Assembly: GCF_017114825.1 (NCBI RefSeq)
Contig: NZ_JADEVO010000014.1
Coordinates: 1 to 64,000, forward strand
Direction of reading: 5' to 3'
Source of the DNA: Pseudomonas gregormendelii
GTDB taxonomy: Bacteria > Pseudomonadota > Gammaproteobacteria > Pseudomonadales > Pseudomonadaceae
Length of the DNA: 64,000 nucleotides
Each line of letters opens with the position of its first letter. Positions within the stretch are counted from its first letter, which is position 1. Below the pieces are notes generated by a model that searched no databases, was not told the DNA's origin, and worked only from the letters and a program-made list of their open reading frames with translations. The translations under genes were made by a program, and so were the position numbers. This document shows positions 7,919 through 16,705 of this stretch, one piece after another.

Positions 7919-8049
7919 CAAAAGATCGTCCGAACGCGGCCCGAGCCTTCGGCAGCTCCTACATAGACCAGGTACACCCGCAATTCGGCGTTGCATGCAA
8001 TCCTTGTAGGAGCTGCCGCAGGCTCGGGCCGCGTTCGGACGATCTTTTG
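7919..8049. repeat. REPIN with extended arms
   Basis: Two REP sequences face each other at 7919-7962 and 8006-8049. The core GTAGGAGCTGCCG...GATCTTTTG is the common one of this genome. Here, however, the segment normally reading GGCTGCGATC is replaced in both arms by an extra palindromic stretch (CTCGGGCCGCGTTCGGACGATC), so each arm is about 44 bp. The arms can form a long hairpin around a 43-bp loop. It lies between the GntR gene and a terminator. Confidence 0.85.
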
Positions 8050-8065
8050 ATCTTGGCGCCCACAA

Positions 8066-8093
8066 AAAAGCCGCAACCTGAGTTGCGGCTTTT
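8066..8093. terminator. Bidirectional rho-independent terminator
   Basis: A 12-bp stem, AAAAGCCGCAAC with GTTGCGGCTTTT, closes on a CTGA loop. A-rich and T-rich flanks on both sides suit termination of the minus-strand exporter gene (stop at 8110) and of plus-strand read-through from the GntR gene. Confidence 0.9.
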
Positions 8094-8109
8094 CTATTTC
8101 AGCCCGGGA

Positions 8110-10494
8110 TCAGTGAGCGAACAGCGAGTTGCCCTTCTGCCCCGCCAGTTTCTCCGGTTTGATCAGGAACCGCGCCAGCGCCGGCAACAGCCACAGCGCG
8201 CCGAACATGTTCCAGAGCAACATGAAGGTCAGCATCAGGCCCATGTCGGCCTGGAACTTGATGGCGGAGAAGATCCAAGTGCACACGCCGATGGCCAGGC
8301 ACAGGCCGGTGAATAGCACCGCTTTACCGGTGGACTTCAGCGTCTGGTAATACGCCTCTTGCAGCGGCAGGCCGGCACGCAGGAAGCTTTCCAGGCGGCT
8401 GTAGATGTAGATCCCGTAGTCAACGCCAATCCCCACACCCAGCGCCACCACCGGCAGCGTTGCGACTTTCACGCCGATGCCCATGAAGGCCATCAGGGCG
8501 TTGCCCAGTACCGACGTCAGCACCAGCGGCAACACGATGCACAAGGTCGCCGCCCAGGAACGGAAGGTGATCATGCACATGGTCGCGACGCAGATGTAGA
8601 CGAGGATCAGGATGGTCAGCTCCGACTCCTTGATGACTTCGTTGGTCGCCGCTTCGATCCCGGCATTGCCGGCCGCCAGGATGAATTCCAGGCCGTCCTT
8701 ATTGTTTTCCTTGGCGAACTCCTGCACTGCATGCACCGCGCGGTCGAGGGTCTCGGCCTTGTGGTCGTTGAGGAACACCAATACCGGCGCCAGGGAGCAG
8801 CTGTTGTTGTACAGCCCATCAGCCCGGGCGATGGAGTTGTTCAACACATCCGGGTTACGTGACAGGGTTTCCCATTTCAGGTTGCCCTCGTTCATGCCCT
8901 TGATCATCTGCTTGGACACGGTCACCAGCGAGATCGCCGACTGCACGCCCTCGGTGTTCTGCATTTTCCACATCAGCTCATCGATCGGCGCCATGGCTTC
9001 GTAGCGCGAGCAACCCTCGGACTTGGTCTTGACCATCACCACCAATACATCGGAGCTGGTGGAGTAATTGCTGATGATGAAGTTGTTGTCCTTGTTGTAG
9101 CGCGAGTCCGGACGCAGTTCCGGTGCGCCCTGGTCGAGATCACCGATTTTCAGGTTCTGGCTGTACCAGAGGCCGCCACCGAAAGCGATCAGGGCCAGGA
9201 CAATCGAGATCGGCGCGACTTTCGGGCTGGCAAAGTTCGACAGCAGGCGCCAGAACGGGTGTTCGCGGTTTGCATCCTTCTTGCTGCGCTCCACGGCGCG
9301 CTTGCTGATACCGACGTAGGAAATAGCCACTGGCAGCAGGATCAGGTTGGTAAACACGATCACGGCCACGCCGATCGACGCGCCGATCGCCAGCTCGCGA
9401 ATGACCCCGATGTCGATGATCAACAGCGTGATGAAACCCACCGCGTCCGCGAGAATCGCGATCATCCCCGGCAGGAACAACTGGCGGAACGTGCGCCGCG
9501 CAGCGGTCAGGGCGTTGTCCGCCTCGCTCGATTGCAAGGCGATGCCGTTGATCTTCTGCACACCATGGGAGATCCCGATGGCGAAGATCAGGAACGGTAC
9601 CAGCATGGAATACGGGTCAAGCCCGAAGCCGAAGAAGTGCATCAACCCGAGCTGCCAGACCACCGCGACCAGCGTCGTGCTCAATACCGCCACGGTGCTG
9701 CGCATGCAGTTGGTGAACCAGTACAGCAGGATCATGGTGATGACGAAGGCCACGCCGAAGAACATCACCACCATCACCAGCCCGTCGATCAGGTCGCCGA
9801 CTTTCTTGGCGAAACCGACGATGTGGATCTGGACGTTGGGGTTCTGTTTCTCGAACTTGTCGCGGATCTTGTCTTCCAGCTCGTGGGAGAACTTGCGGTA
9901 GTCCAGGGCCAGCAGCTTGCCCTGGTCCTGCGGGTCCGGGTAGGACTCCAGCAACGGGATATCGACGATGCTGGACTTGAAGTCGTTAGCCACCAGTCGC
10001 CCGACTTGCCCGGACTTGAGCACGTTGTTGCGCAGCAGGTCGAGGCTTTCCTGGGAACCGTTGTAGCTCTGCGGGATCACTTCCCCCCCGGCAAAGCCTT
10101 CTTCCGTCACCTCGGTCCAGCGCACGCTGGGGCTCCACAACGACTTGAGGCCGGAACGGTCGACGCCGGAAATGTAGAACACTTCGTCGTTGATCTGGCG
10201 CAGGGTCTCCATGTATTCCTTGGAGAAGATGTCGCCGTCAGTGGCTTCGACGGAAATGCGTACCGTGTTGCCCAGGTTGGCCAGGTCGTTGCGATGCTCC
10301 ATCATCTTCTGGATGAAAGGATGTTCCAGGGGGATCATCTTTTCGAAACTGGTGGACGGTCGAATCAGCGTCGCCTGCCAGAACAGGAAAATGCTGACCA
10401 GCAGGCAGATGGTGATCACTGCCGGGCGGTTGTTGAAAATCAGGCGTTCGAGGAACGTCGCCTTGTCCTGGTGATGACTAGTCATGGATGTCAT
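8110..10494 (-). CDS. RND-family exporter of the MMPL type
   Basis: This 794-residue inner-membrane protein has the two-fold RND layout. One N-terminal helix (about 30-50) leads to a periplasmic loop (about 50-240) and a helix bundle (about 245-410). A second first-half helix near 430 precedes another periplasmic loop (about 450-640), then a final bundle (about 645-780). It is shorter than HAE1 drug pumps and matches the MMPL/hopanoid-transporter-like group, which export lipids or hydrophobic compounds using proton motive force. The glycine-rich GIGVDYGIYIYSRLE segment is characteristic. It follows the YCF48-like gene by 15 bp in the same direction, so the pair is an operon. In many Pseudomonas this pair sits with DUF1302 and DUF1329 outer-membrane genes, which are absent here. 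The substrate is unknown. Confidence 0.88.
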   Translation of the reverse strand: MTSMTSHHQDKATFLERLIFNNRPAVITICLLVSIFLFWQATLIRPSTSFEKMIPLEHPFIQKMMEHRNDLANLGNTVRISVEATDGDIFSKEYMETLRQINDEVFYISGVDRSGLKSLWSPSVRWTEVTEEGFAGGEVIPQSYNGSQESLDLLRNNVLKSGQVGRLVANDFKSSIVDIPLLESYPDPQDQGKLLALDYRKFSHELEDKIRDKFEKQNPNVQIHIVGFAKKVGDLIDGLVMVVMFFGVAFVITMILLYWFTNCMRSTVAVLSTTLVAVVWQLGLMHFFGFGLDPYSMLVPFLIFAIGISHGVQKINGIALQSSEADNALTAARRTFRQLFLPGMIAILADAVGFITLLIIDIGVIRELAIGASIGVAVIVFTNLILLPVAISYVGISKRAVERSKKDANREHPFWRLLSNFASPKVAPISIVLALIAFGGGLWYSQNLKIGDLDQGAPELRPDSRYNKDNNFIISNYSTSSDVLVVMVKTKSEGCSRYEAMAPIDELMWKMQNTEGVQSAISLVTVSKQMIKGMNEGNLKWETLSRNPDVLNNSIARADGLYNNSCSLAPVLVFLNDHKAETLDRAVHAVQEFAKENNKDGLEFILAAGNAGIEAATNEVIKESELTILILVYICVATMCMITFRSWAATLCIVLPLVLTSVLGNALMAFMGIGVKVATLPVVALGVGIGVDYGIYIYSRLESFLRAGLPLQEAYYQTLKSTGKAVLFTGLCLAIGVCTWIFSAIKFQADMGLMLTFMLLWNMFGALWLLPALARFLIKPEKLAGQKGNSLFAH

Positions 10495-10509
10495 AGCTCC
10501 GCCTTCTTG

Positions 10510-11562
10510 TTATTTGCCCAGCTCGGCGCCGGTTAGCGAAGTAGCGCGAACGCCGCCCTGTCCTGCCAGAATCAGATTGCCATTGCCCGCCGCTGTCACC
10601 GCCGAGACGGAGATGCGGTCGGGGCGATTGAACACACTGAAGGTTTCGCCATTGTCGGTGCTGCGCACCACACTGCCGCCGTTGCCGACGATGACGATGG
10701 AGCCGTCGTCGAGCAAGGTCGCACCGGACAAGCCGAACTCCAGCATGCCACGGGTGGCCTGGAGTTCAACCGGCTCCCAGGTGGTGCCGAAATCGATGGA
10801 GCGAAACAGATTGCCGCGCAGGCCGTAGGCCAACAGGGTGTTGGCTTGAGCGGTACCGATCACGCCAAACAACGAGCCTTCGTATGGGCCTTCGAGTTTT
10901 TCCCAGGTCTGGCCCCAGTCGGCAGAACGGAACATGCTGCCCTGCTCGCCCACGATGAACAGGCCGGCGTCCTTGACGGCGGCAATGCCATTGAGGTGGA
11001 ACTGGTCTTCGTTATCCAGGCGATCGCTGACATCTTCCCAGTGCTTGCCACCATCGCTCGTGGCCAGCAGCGCGCCGTAGGCGCCCACGGCGAAGCCGCT
11101 GTTGGCGTCCTGGAACCAGACGTCGAGCAGCGGCGATTCACGTTTGAGGTCTTCGAACTGTTTGGTCCAGGTCACTCCCCCGTCTTCACTGGCGAGGATT
11201 TGCGCGTCATGGCCGACCGCCCAGCCATGCTGGTCGTCGACGAAGAACACCGAGGTCAGCAGTTGCCGGGTTGGCACCTTGGCCTGGGTCCAGGTGGTGC
11301 CCTGGTCATCGGAATACAGGATGTGCCCGCGATCGCCAACGGCCACCAGGCGCTTGCCGGCGTGCACGACGTCGAGCATCAGGCTTTTGCTGGCCCTGGC
11401 CGATTCAACGGAATAAACAACGTCGGATGCCGACGCGGCAGCGGCCAACACAGGCGCCGACCACAGGCCACAGCCCAACAGCGAGAGCGCTGTAGCCAGC
11501 AACGCGATTTTGCGCAATGCCGGCGGGCGGCAGTTGCCCACACCCATGACAGGCTCACTCAT
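10510..11562 (-). CDS. YCF48-like beta-propeller exported protein
   Basis: This protein has 350 residues from ATG 11562, behind GGGGGAAAGG; an upstream ATG at 11598 is less well placed. Residues about 15-42 form a signal sequence that contains LLGC, so it may be a lipoprotein, although an AxA site also follows. The mature part carries six Asp-box blades of the S/D-D-x-G-x-T-W type (DDQGTTW, EDGGVTW, SDGGKHW, ADWGQTW, IDFGTTW, TDNGETF). This is the pattern of photosystem II assembly factor YCF48 and BNR-repeat proteins. It is encoded just ahead of the MMPL transporter and probably acts as its periplasmic partner or assembly factor. That role is inferred from conserved pairing, not shown by sequence. 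Confidence 0.85.
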   Translation of the reverse strand: MSEPVMGVGNCRPPALRKIALLATALSLLGCGLWSAPVLAAAASASDVVYSVESARASKSLMLDVVHAGKRLVAVGDRGHILYSDDQGTTWTQAKVPTRQLLTSVFFVDDQHGWAVGHDAQILASEDGGVTWTKQFEDLKRESPLLDVWFQDANSGFAVGAYGALLATSDGGKHWEDVSDRLDNEDQFHLNGIAAVKDAGLFIVGEQGSMFRSADWGQTWEKLEGPYEGSLFGVIGTAQANTLLAYGLRGNLFRSIDFGTTWEPVELQATRGMLEFGLSGATLLDDGSIVIVGNGGSVVRSTDNGETFSVFNRPDRISVSAVTAAGNGNLILAGQGGVRATSLTGAELGK

Positions 11563-11805
11563 AGACCTTTCCCCCATTATTATTGTTAGGTCGTTCAACC
11601 CTTCAGGGCGCCGTAAGGGTGCTCATGCTGATTGCCTGTTCTGGAGCATAGTCCTGAAATGCGCAATCTAGAGCCCCTTCGGAAGCTGGCTTATCCTATC
11701 GGGGTTTGGAAAGGTCTGACAATCGACGCCGCGTTATCTTTTGTTAACTGGCGGGATAAGGGGTGCGGGTGAATGCCAGGGTATTGAAAGAGGTGATGAC
11801 ACCCC

Positions 11806-11905
11806 GTAGGAGCTGCCGAAGGCTGCGATCTTTTGATCTTGATCTTCGGCAATCTCAGGCCCGCCAAAGCAAGATCAAAAGATCGCAGCCTTCGGCAGCT
11901 CCTAC
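11806..11905. repeat. REPIN (two inverted REP sequences)
   Basis: GTAGGAGCTGCCGAAGGCTG... at 11806 and its inverted copy ending in CAGCTCCTAC at 11905 flank a short spacer. This is the standard class-1 element of the genome. It lies in the 483-bp region between the YCF48 gene and pepN. The part from 11563 to 11805 should hold the promoter of the YCF48/RND operon, but no clear -35/-10 pair can be asserted. Confidence 0.9.
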
Positions 11906-11913
11906 AGGGGTAC

Positions 11914-12033
11914 AGTTCAGCGAGGAATCAGGGACAGAGTGCGGAGGGATATCACGGACAAAGTGCAGCGGGATATCACGGGTAGAGTGCAGTGGGATAT
12001 CAGGGCCAGATTGCCGCAGGATATGGTTATCCT
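11914..12033. repeat. 24-bp minisatellite, five units
   Basis: Five contiguous 24-bp units start at 11914, 11938, 11962, 11986 and 12010. The consensus is about AGTGCAGCGGGATATCACGG plus four variable bases. Units 2-4 are closest; the first and last are diverged. Since 24 is a multiple of three, frames stay open (an RDIT-x-x-VQ-like octapeptide on the plus strand). There is no ribosome site or credible gene, so it is treated as non-coding. The last unit is built into the hairpin behind pepN. Confidence 0.85.
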
Positions 12034-12038
12034 GCGGC
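12013..12038 (-). terminator. Perfect hairpin just downstream of pepN
   Basis: GCCGCAGGATA (12013-12023) pairs perfectly with TATCCTGCGGC (12028-12038) around TGGT, 7 bp beyond the pepN stop. In the pepN direction no U-tract follows, so it may act as a 3' mRNA stabiliser or a weak terminator. Confidence 0.5.
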
Positions 12039-12045
12039 ATCGGGA

Positions 12046-14703
12046 TCAGGCCAGGCTTTTGCTGACCACCTCAAACACATCGCTGGACAGTTGGCCCGAG
12101 GCGCGAATGCGCTCCAGTTCGCCTTTCATCAGCGCCTGGCGGGCCTCGTCGTATTTGCGCCAGCGGGTCAGCGGCGCCAGTTGCCGGGAGGCGATCTGTG
12201 GGTTGAAGCCGTTCAGCTCGATCACCAGATCCGCGAGGAAACGATAGCCAGAACCATCGGCCGCGTGGAAGTTGATCAGGTTCTGCCCGGCAAATGCACC
12301 AATCAGGGCGCGGACCTTGTTCGGGTTCTTGAGGTTGAACGCCGGATGTTGCATCAACGCCTTCACCCGCTCCAGGCCGCCCGGTAACGGGCTGCCGGCC
12401 TGGACGCTGAACCACTGGTCCATGACCAGGGGATTGTCCTTGAAGTGCTCGGCAAAGCTCGCCAGGGCCAGGGCCTTCTGTTCTTCGAATGGCGAGTTGA
12501 CCAGTACCGCCAGCGCCGTCAGGCGCTCGGTCATGTTGTCGCTGGCCTCGAACTGCTCCAGGGTCGCGGCCAATACTTCGGCTTTTTCACTGAGCATCAG
12601 GTAGGACAGCGCGATGTTTTGCAGGGCACGACGCGCGAAGTGTTCGGCTTCGGCAACGTAGGGCGTTTTCTTCGACAGGTCGCGGTTGGCCTGGTAACGC
12701 AGCCACAGCGGCTCGAACAGGTTGTTCGCCAACTGCTCGCGGGCAAACTCCCGGGCGGCATGGATGGCGTCGACGTCGGCCACTTCACTGATTTCCGTCA
12801 GGTAGGCTTCGCCTGGCAGCGAGAGCATCTCGGCGACCATGGCCTGGTCCAGTGTTTCGTCGGTCAGCACGCTGTGCAAGGCTGTAATCAGACGCTGGTC
12901 GAGCACCAGCGCTTCACCTTTCTGGTAATCGCCAATCAGTTCCTGCAGCACCTGCACCGACAATTGCTGGCCGGCTTCCCAACGGTTGAAACCGTCAGTG
13001 TCATGCTGCATGAGGAACATCAGTTGATCGCGGCTGTAGGGGAAGCTCAGCTTCACCGGCGCCGAGAACCCGCGCAGCAGCGAAGGCAGGGGTTGTTCGG
13101 CGATATCGACGAAGGTGAACGTCTGTTCGGCTTCGGTCACCGAAATAACCCGCGAAGTACCCTGGGCACTGGCTTCGCCCTGCAGACGCAGGGCTATTTC
13201 GCCGCCCTGGCTGTCCAGCAGGCCCAACTCGACCGGGATCACGAAGGGTAGCTTCTCGACCTTGTCGGGGGTGGCCGGGCAGCTCTGGCGGAAGGTCAGG
13301 CTGTAGGTTTTCGCGGCGGCATCGTAAGACTCGCTAACGGCCAGGCGCGGGGTGCCAGCCTGGCTGTACCAGCGTTTGAACTGGGTCAGGTCGACACCGT
13401 TGGCGTCTTCCATCGCCTTGATGAAATCGTCGCAGGTCACGGCCTGGCCGTCATGGCGTTCGAAGTACAGATCGCTGCCTTTGCGGAAGCCTTCGGCACC
13501 GAGCAGGGTGTGGATCATGCCCACCACCTCCGAGCCTTTTTCGTAAACGGTCAGGGTGTAGAAGTTGGAAATCTCGATGAAGCTGTCCGGGCGCACGGCG
13601 TGGGCCATGGGGCCGGCATCTTCGGCGAACTGGTGGGTACGCAGGTAGGCCACGTCCTGGATGCGCTTGACCGTGGCCGAGTTCATGTCGGCGGAGAAAC
13701 CGGAATCGCGGAATACGGTGAAGCCTTCCTTGAGCGACAGCTGGAACCAGTCACGGCAGGTCACGCGGTTGCCCGACCAGTTGTGAAAGTATTCGTGGGC
13801 GACAATCGCCTCGACGCGCTGGTGAGCGGCGTCGGTCGCGGTCTCGGCCCGGGCCAGCACGGCGCTGGAGTTGAAGATGTTAAGGCCCTTGTTTTCCATG
13901 GCGCCCATGTTGAAGTCGTTCACCGCGACAATCATGAAGATGTCCAGGTCGTACTCGCGACCATAGACTTCTTCGTCCCAGCGCATGGACTTCTTCAGGC
14001 TGTTCATGGCGTGCTGGCACTTGTCGATGTTTTCCGGCTCGACGTAGATGCGCAGCGCCACGGAACGGCCGGTCATGGTGGTGAACGTGTCTTCGACGCA
14101 CCACAGGTCACCGGCCACCAGCGCAAACAGGTACGCCGGCTTCATGAACGGGTCTTCCCAGGTTGCCCAGTGCCGGCCGTCTTCGTCAGAGCCTGAAGCG
14201 ATCGGGTTGCCGTTGGACAGCAGCACCGGGTAGCTGTGCTGCTCCGCCATTACCGTGGTAGTGAACTTGCTCATCACGTCCGGGCGGTCGAGGTAATAGG
14301 TGATCTTGCGGAAACCCTCGGCCTCGCACTGGGTGCAGAACATGCCGCTGGATTTGTACAGGCCTTCCAGGGCGGTGTTGGTTTCCGGGTGGATCCGCAC
14401 GCTGGTGTCGACCGTGAACGCAGGGCTGGTCGGGTGCAGGGTCAGATGATTTTCGCTCAGCTGGTAATCGCTCTCGCTCAACTCGCTGTCAGCCAGGGCG
14501 ACCGACAGCAGTTCCAGCTGCTGGCCATCCAGCAGCAGCGGCGGCAGGCCGGGGCCGCGCTCGGGGTTACGGCGCATCACCAGTTGCGCATGGACCAGGC
14601 TGTGGTCCTCGAACAACTCGAAGGTCAGGTGCGTCTCGTCGATCAGGTACTCGGGCGCCTGATAGTCCTTCAGGTAGATCATCTTCGGTTGTTCGGTGCG
14701 CAT
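12046..14703 (-). CDS. pepN: Aminopeptidase N (M1 family)
   Basis: This 885-residue cytoplasmic zinc aminopeptidase removes N-terminal residues from peptides. The M1 signatures are present: the GAMENKGLNIF exopeptidase motif near residue 265 and the zinc site HEYFHNW about 30 residues later, with the second Glu in the LSLKEG helix. The length and C-terminal helical domain are typical of the proteobacterial PepN group. The next gene upstream, DUF2797, is 10 bp away on the same strand, so transcription is probably shared. Confidence 0.97.
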   Translation of the reverse strand: MRTEQPKMIYLKDYQAPEYLIDETHLTFELFEDHSLVHAQLVMRRNPERGPGLPPLLLDGQQLELLSVALADSELSESDYQLSENHLTLHPTSPAFTVDTSVRIHPETNTALEGLYKSSGMFCTQCEAEGFRKITYYLDRPDVMSKFTTTVMAEQHSYPVLLSNGNPIASGSDEDGRHWATWEDPFMKPAYLFALVAGDLWCVEDTFTTMTGRSVALRIYVEPENIDKCQHAMNSLKKSMRWDEEVYGREYDLDIFMIVAVNDFNMGAMENKGLNIFNSSAVLARAETATDAAHQRVEAIVAHEYFHNWSGNRVTCRDWFQLSLKEGFTVFRDSGFSADMNSATVKRIQDVAYLRTHQFAEDAGPMAHAVRPDSFIEISNFYTLTVYEKGSEVVGMIHTLLGAEGFRKGSDLYFERHDGQAVTCDDFIKAMEDANGVDLTQFKRWYSQAGTPRLAVSESYDAAAKTYSLTFRQSCPATPDKVEKLPFVIPVELGLLDSQGGEIALRLQGEASAQGTSRVISVTEAEQTFTFVDIAEQPLPSLLRGFSAPVKLSFPYSRDQLMFLMQHDTDGFNRWEAGQQLSVQVLQELIGDYQKGEALVLDQRLITALHSVLTDETLDQAMVAEMLSLPGEAYLTEISEVADVDAIHAAREFAREQLANNLFEPLWLRYQANRDLSKKTPYVAEAEHFARRALQNIALSYLMLSEKAEVLAATLEQFEASDNMTERLTALAVLVNSPFEEQKALALASFAEHFKDNPLVMDQWFSVQAGSPLPGGLERVKALMQHPAFNLKNPNKVRALIGAFAGQNLINFHAADGSGYRFLADLVIELNGFNPQIASRQLAPLTRWRKYDEARQALMKGELERIRASGQLSSDVFEVVSKSLA

Positions 14704-14713
14704 GCTGGAGTCC

Positions 14714-15544
14714 TTACTGATGCACGGCGAGCTGATAAGCCGTGTATTTACGAATATTGATGACGCCGGTGTCGAAGATCAGGTATTGGCCCTTGATCCC
14801 CAGCAGCGTGCCTTCGGCAATCGGGTTCTTGTCCAGGTTGAAGCTGACGATCTTGGCCGGGTATTGCTCGACCGGATAGTGGATTTCAATGGGCTCCACG
14901 TCGGCAATGGTCTGGATCGCCTGCAGGCCGAATCGTTCCTGCAAACCTTGCAGGCCCTCGGCGCAGCTGTCGAACAACTGGTCACGGATTTGCGCCAGGT
15001 CCACGGACACTGCCTCGCCCTTGAGTAAAGCACGCCAGTTGGTCTTGTCCGCGACCTGACTGCGGAACAGGTCCTCGACAAAGCCCGACTGCTGGCGGGT
15101 CGACGCCCGCATGATCGGTAATGCCTGGCGCGCGCCCTGATCGATCCAGCGGGTCGGCAGCTGGGTGGCGCGGGTAATCCCCACTTTCACCCCTGACGAG
15201 TTGGACAGGTAGACGATGTGATCGGTCATGCAGAACGTCTGGCCCCACTCCGGATCACGGCAGGTGCCGGCGTCGAAGTGACAACGTTCGGGGCTCATGA
15301 TGCACAGGTCACACTGGGCCAGTTTGGTCATGCACGGGTAGCAGTAGCCCTGGCTGAAGCTGGTCTTGGTCTTGCGTCCGCAATGGGAGCAATGGATCGC
15401 CCCCAGGTACTCCAGGCGTACTGTGGTGCCGATCAACGGATTGACCGGCACCTCGGCATCCCCCAGACGAAACGCGTATTGCACATTCGGCCCGTCCAGG
15501 CGCGCCGACATCTTGCTGATTGCACCGCGGCCAATCTCGATCAA
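14714..15544 (-). CDS. DUF2797 zinc-finger-like protein
   Basis: This 276-residue protein of the DUF2797 family is of unknown biochemical role. Cysteine clusters in the N-terminal third (CSHCGRK; CYPCMTKLAQCDLC; and further Cys and His around CHFD and CRDPEW) suggest bound zinc. A middle segment (HIVYLSNSSGVKVGITRATQLPTRWIDQGA) resembles the YIG/R-x4-W region of GIY-YIG-type domains. It overlaps the yeaC stop by 4 bp (ATGA), which indicates translational coupling, and precedes pepN by 10 bp. Confidence 0.85.
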   Translation of the reverse strand: MIEIGRGAISKMSARLDGPNVQYAFRLGDAEVPVNPLIGTTVRLEYLGAIHCSHCGRKTKTSFSQGYCYPCMTKLAQCDLCIMSPERCHFDAGTCRDPEWGQTFCMTDHIVYLSNSSGVKVGITRATQLPTRWIDQGARQALPIMRASTRQQSGFVEDLFRSQVADKTNWRALLKGEAVSVDLAQIRDQLFDSCAEGLQGLQERFGLQAIQTIADVEPIEIHYPVEQYPAKIVSFNLDKNPIAEGTLLGIKGQYLIFDTGVINIRKYTAYQLAVHQ

Positions 15545-15801
15545 TGGATGGCATCCGACTTGAACAGGATATTGGGCACTTCAATCGACTTGGAACTGCA
15601 CTCCTGCGGGCCCATGTAGCCAGTGCGCTGCTCTTCAGGCAGGTTCTGGATTTCCCAGGCGATCATCGCCTGCAGCGACAATTCCCGTTGTTCGGCGGTG
15701 AGTTTGCCACCATCGGACCATTTGCCGATTTCCACCGCCAGTTTCAGGCTCTCGTAGATATCGGGGGTGATGTTCTTGATCATTTCGTTAAAAGAGGACA
15801 T
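15541..15801 (-). CDS. YeaC-like DUF1315 protein
   Basis: This 86-residue protein starts at ATG 15801 (MSSFNEMIKNITPDIYESLK). It matches the small DUF1315/YeaC family, whose role is unknown. It is soluble and acidic, with a central GKWSDGGKLT segment and an invariant-looking E-x3-R-x-GY stretch. Its stop overlaps the DUF2797 start by 4 bp. The gene order phosphoesterase / rhomboid / yeaC / DUF2797 / pepN follows the usual Pseudomonas layout. Confidence 0.85.
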   Translation of the reverse strand: MSSFNEMIKNITPDIYESLKLAVEIGKWSDGGKLTAEQRELSLQAMIAWEIQNLPEEQRTGYMGPQECSSKSIEVPNILFKSDAIH

Positions 15802-15835
15802 TGGGTCTCCGCGCTCTTTATTCACAGCAAAAAAT

Positions 15836-16705
15836 TCAGGCAGCCAGTTTACGGCGGTTGTACAAACCGCCCAACAGGCCTGTGAAGCATCCGATGAGTA
15901 ACCCGCCGACGTGGGCGGCGTTGGCAATTTCGCCGAAGCCGATCATCGAGACCAGCCCGGACAGGCACAGCACCAGCCATACCAGCATCATCACCAGCAC
16001 GCCGCGCGGCAGGCGATACGCCGGGTTGGGCGACAGCAACTGGAAGATCCAGCAGTGCCCGAGCAGGCCGTACAGCACCCCCGATAAGCCGCCGAACAGG
16101 GTCGGGCCGCTGAACAGGTACTGCGCGTAATTGGACACCAGGCTGAACAGCAGCGTCAGGCCGACCAGGTTGATGCTGCCCTGGCGCGACTCTATGCGCC
16201 GTCCCAGCTCCCAGTACCACATGCCGTTCATGGCCAGGTGCAGGATGCCGAAGTGGATCAGCATCGGTGTCACCAGGCGCCACCACTGCCCTGCCGCGAG
16301 GCTGTCCGCCAGCGGCACGAAGTGGATGTACTCGCCGACGATGCGGAAATCAAGGAAGGTCAGCCAGCGCATCGTACCGAGGTTTTCCCCCAGCAGCGTG
16401 ACCGCGCCAACGATGATACTCAGCAGCAACACCAGCGCCGTGGCCTTGGCGTAGCGCAGTTGCTCGACAAAACCCGGCCGATGAAGGGGTTGTGCTTGCG
16501 GGATATCCAGTTGCTGGTCGGGGTCGCCGGCAGGAAAACGCTCGTACAGTGAGCGCACGTCCTCGCTGATGTTGGCCGGCACCCAGAGCACCTGTTCACC
16601 CGCCTCCTCGCTGACCCGGTGCGGCACCTGCATGTGCTGCAGCAGCTTGACGAATCCGCTCAGGTCCACCGCCAACGGCAGGCGCAATACGGCCACCGTA
16701 CTCAT
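15836..16705 (-). CDS. glpG: Rhomboid intramembrane serine protease (GlpG-like)
   Basis: This 289-residue protein has a cytosolic N-terminal domain (about 1-75) followed by six predicted membrane helices. The catalytic dyad is visible as Ser208 in GGLSGVLYG and His265 in NAAHVGG. The oxyanion/packing motif HxxxN appears as HLAMN (His156, Asn160). Rhomboids cut membrane-spanning substrates within the bilayer. It starts with a 4-bp overlap with the end of the upstream phosphoesterase gene, so the two are translationally coupled. Confidence 0.92.
   Translation of the reverse strand: MSTVAVLRLPLAVDLSGFVKLLQHMQVPHRVSEEAGEQVLWVPANISEDVRSLYERFPAGDPDQQLDIPQAQPLHRPGFVEQLRYAKATALVLLLSIIVGAVTLLGENLGTMRWLTFLDFRIVGEYIHFVPLADSLAAGQWWRLVTPMLIHFGILHLAMNGMWYWELGRRIESRQGSINLVGLTLLFSLVSNYAQYLFSGPTLFGGLSGVLYGLLGHCWIFQLLSPNPAYRLPRGVLVMMLVWLVLCLSGLVSMIGFGEIANAAHVGGLLIGCFTGLLGGLYNRRKLAA

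Noticed and set aside
9259..10536. Long open frame antisense to the RND exporter gene.
   Set aside because: It is rich in His, Gln, Asp and Val, as expected from reading a membrane protein gene backwards, and has no family features.
11914..12033. Possible CRISPR array or short coding repeat.
   Set aside because: The 24-bp units are contiguous with no spacers, there are no cas genes and no ribosome site, so it is called a minisatellite.
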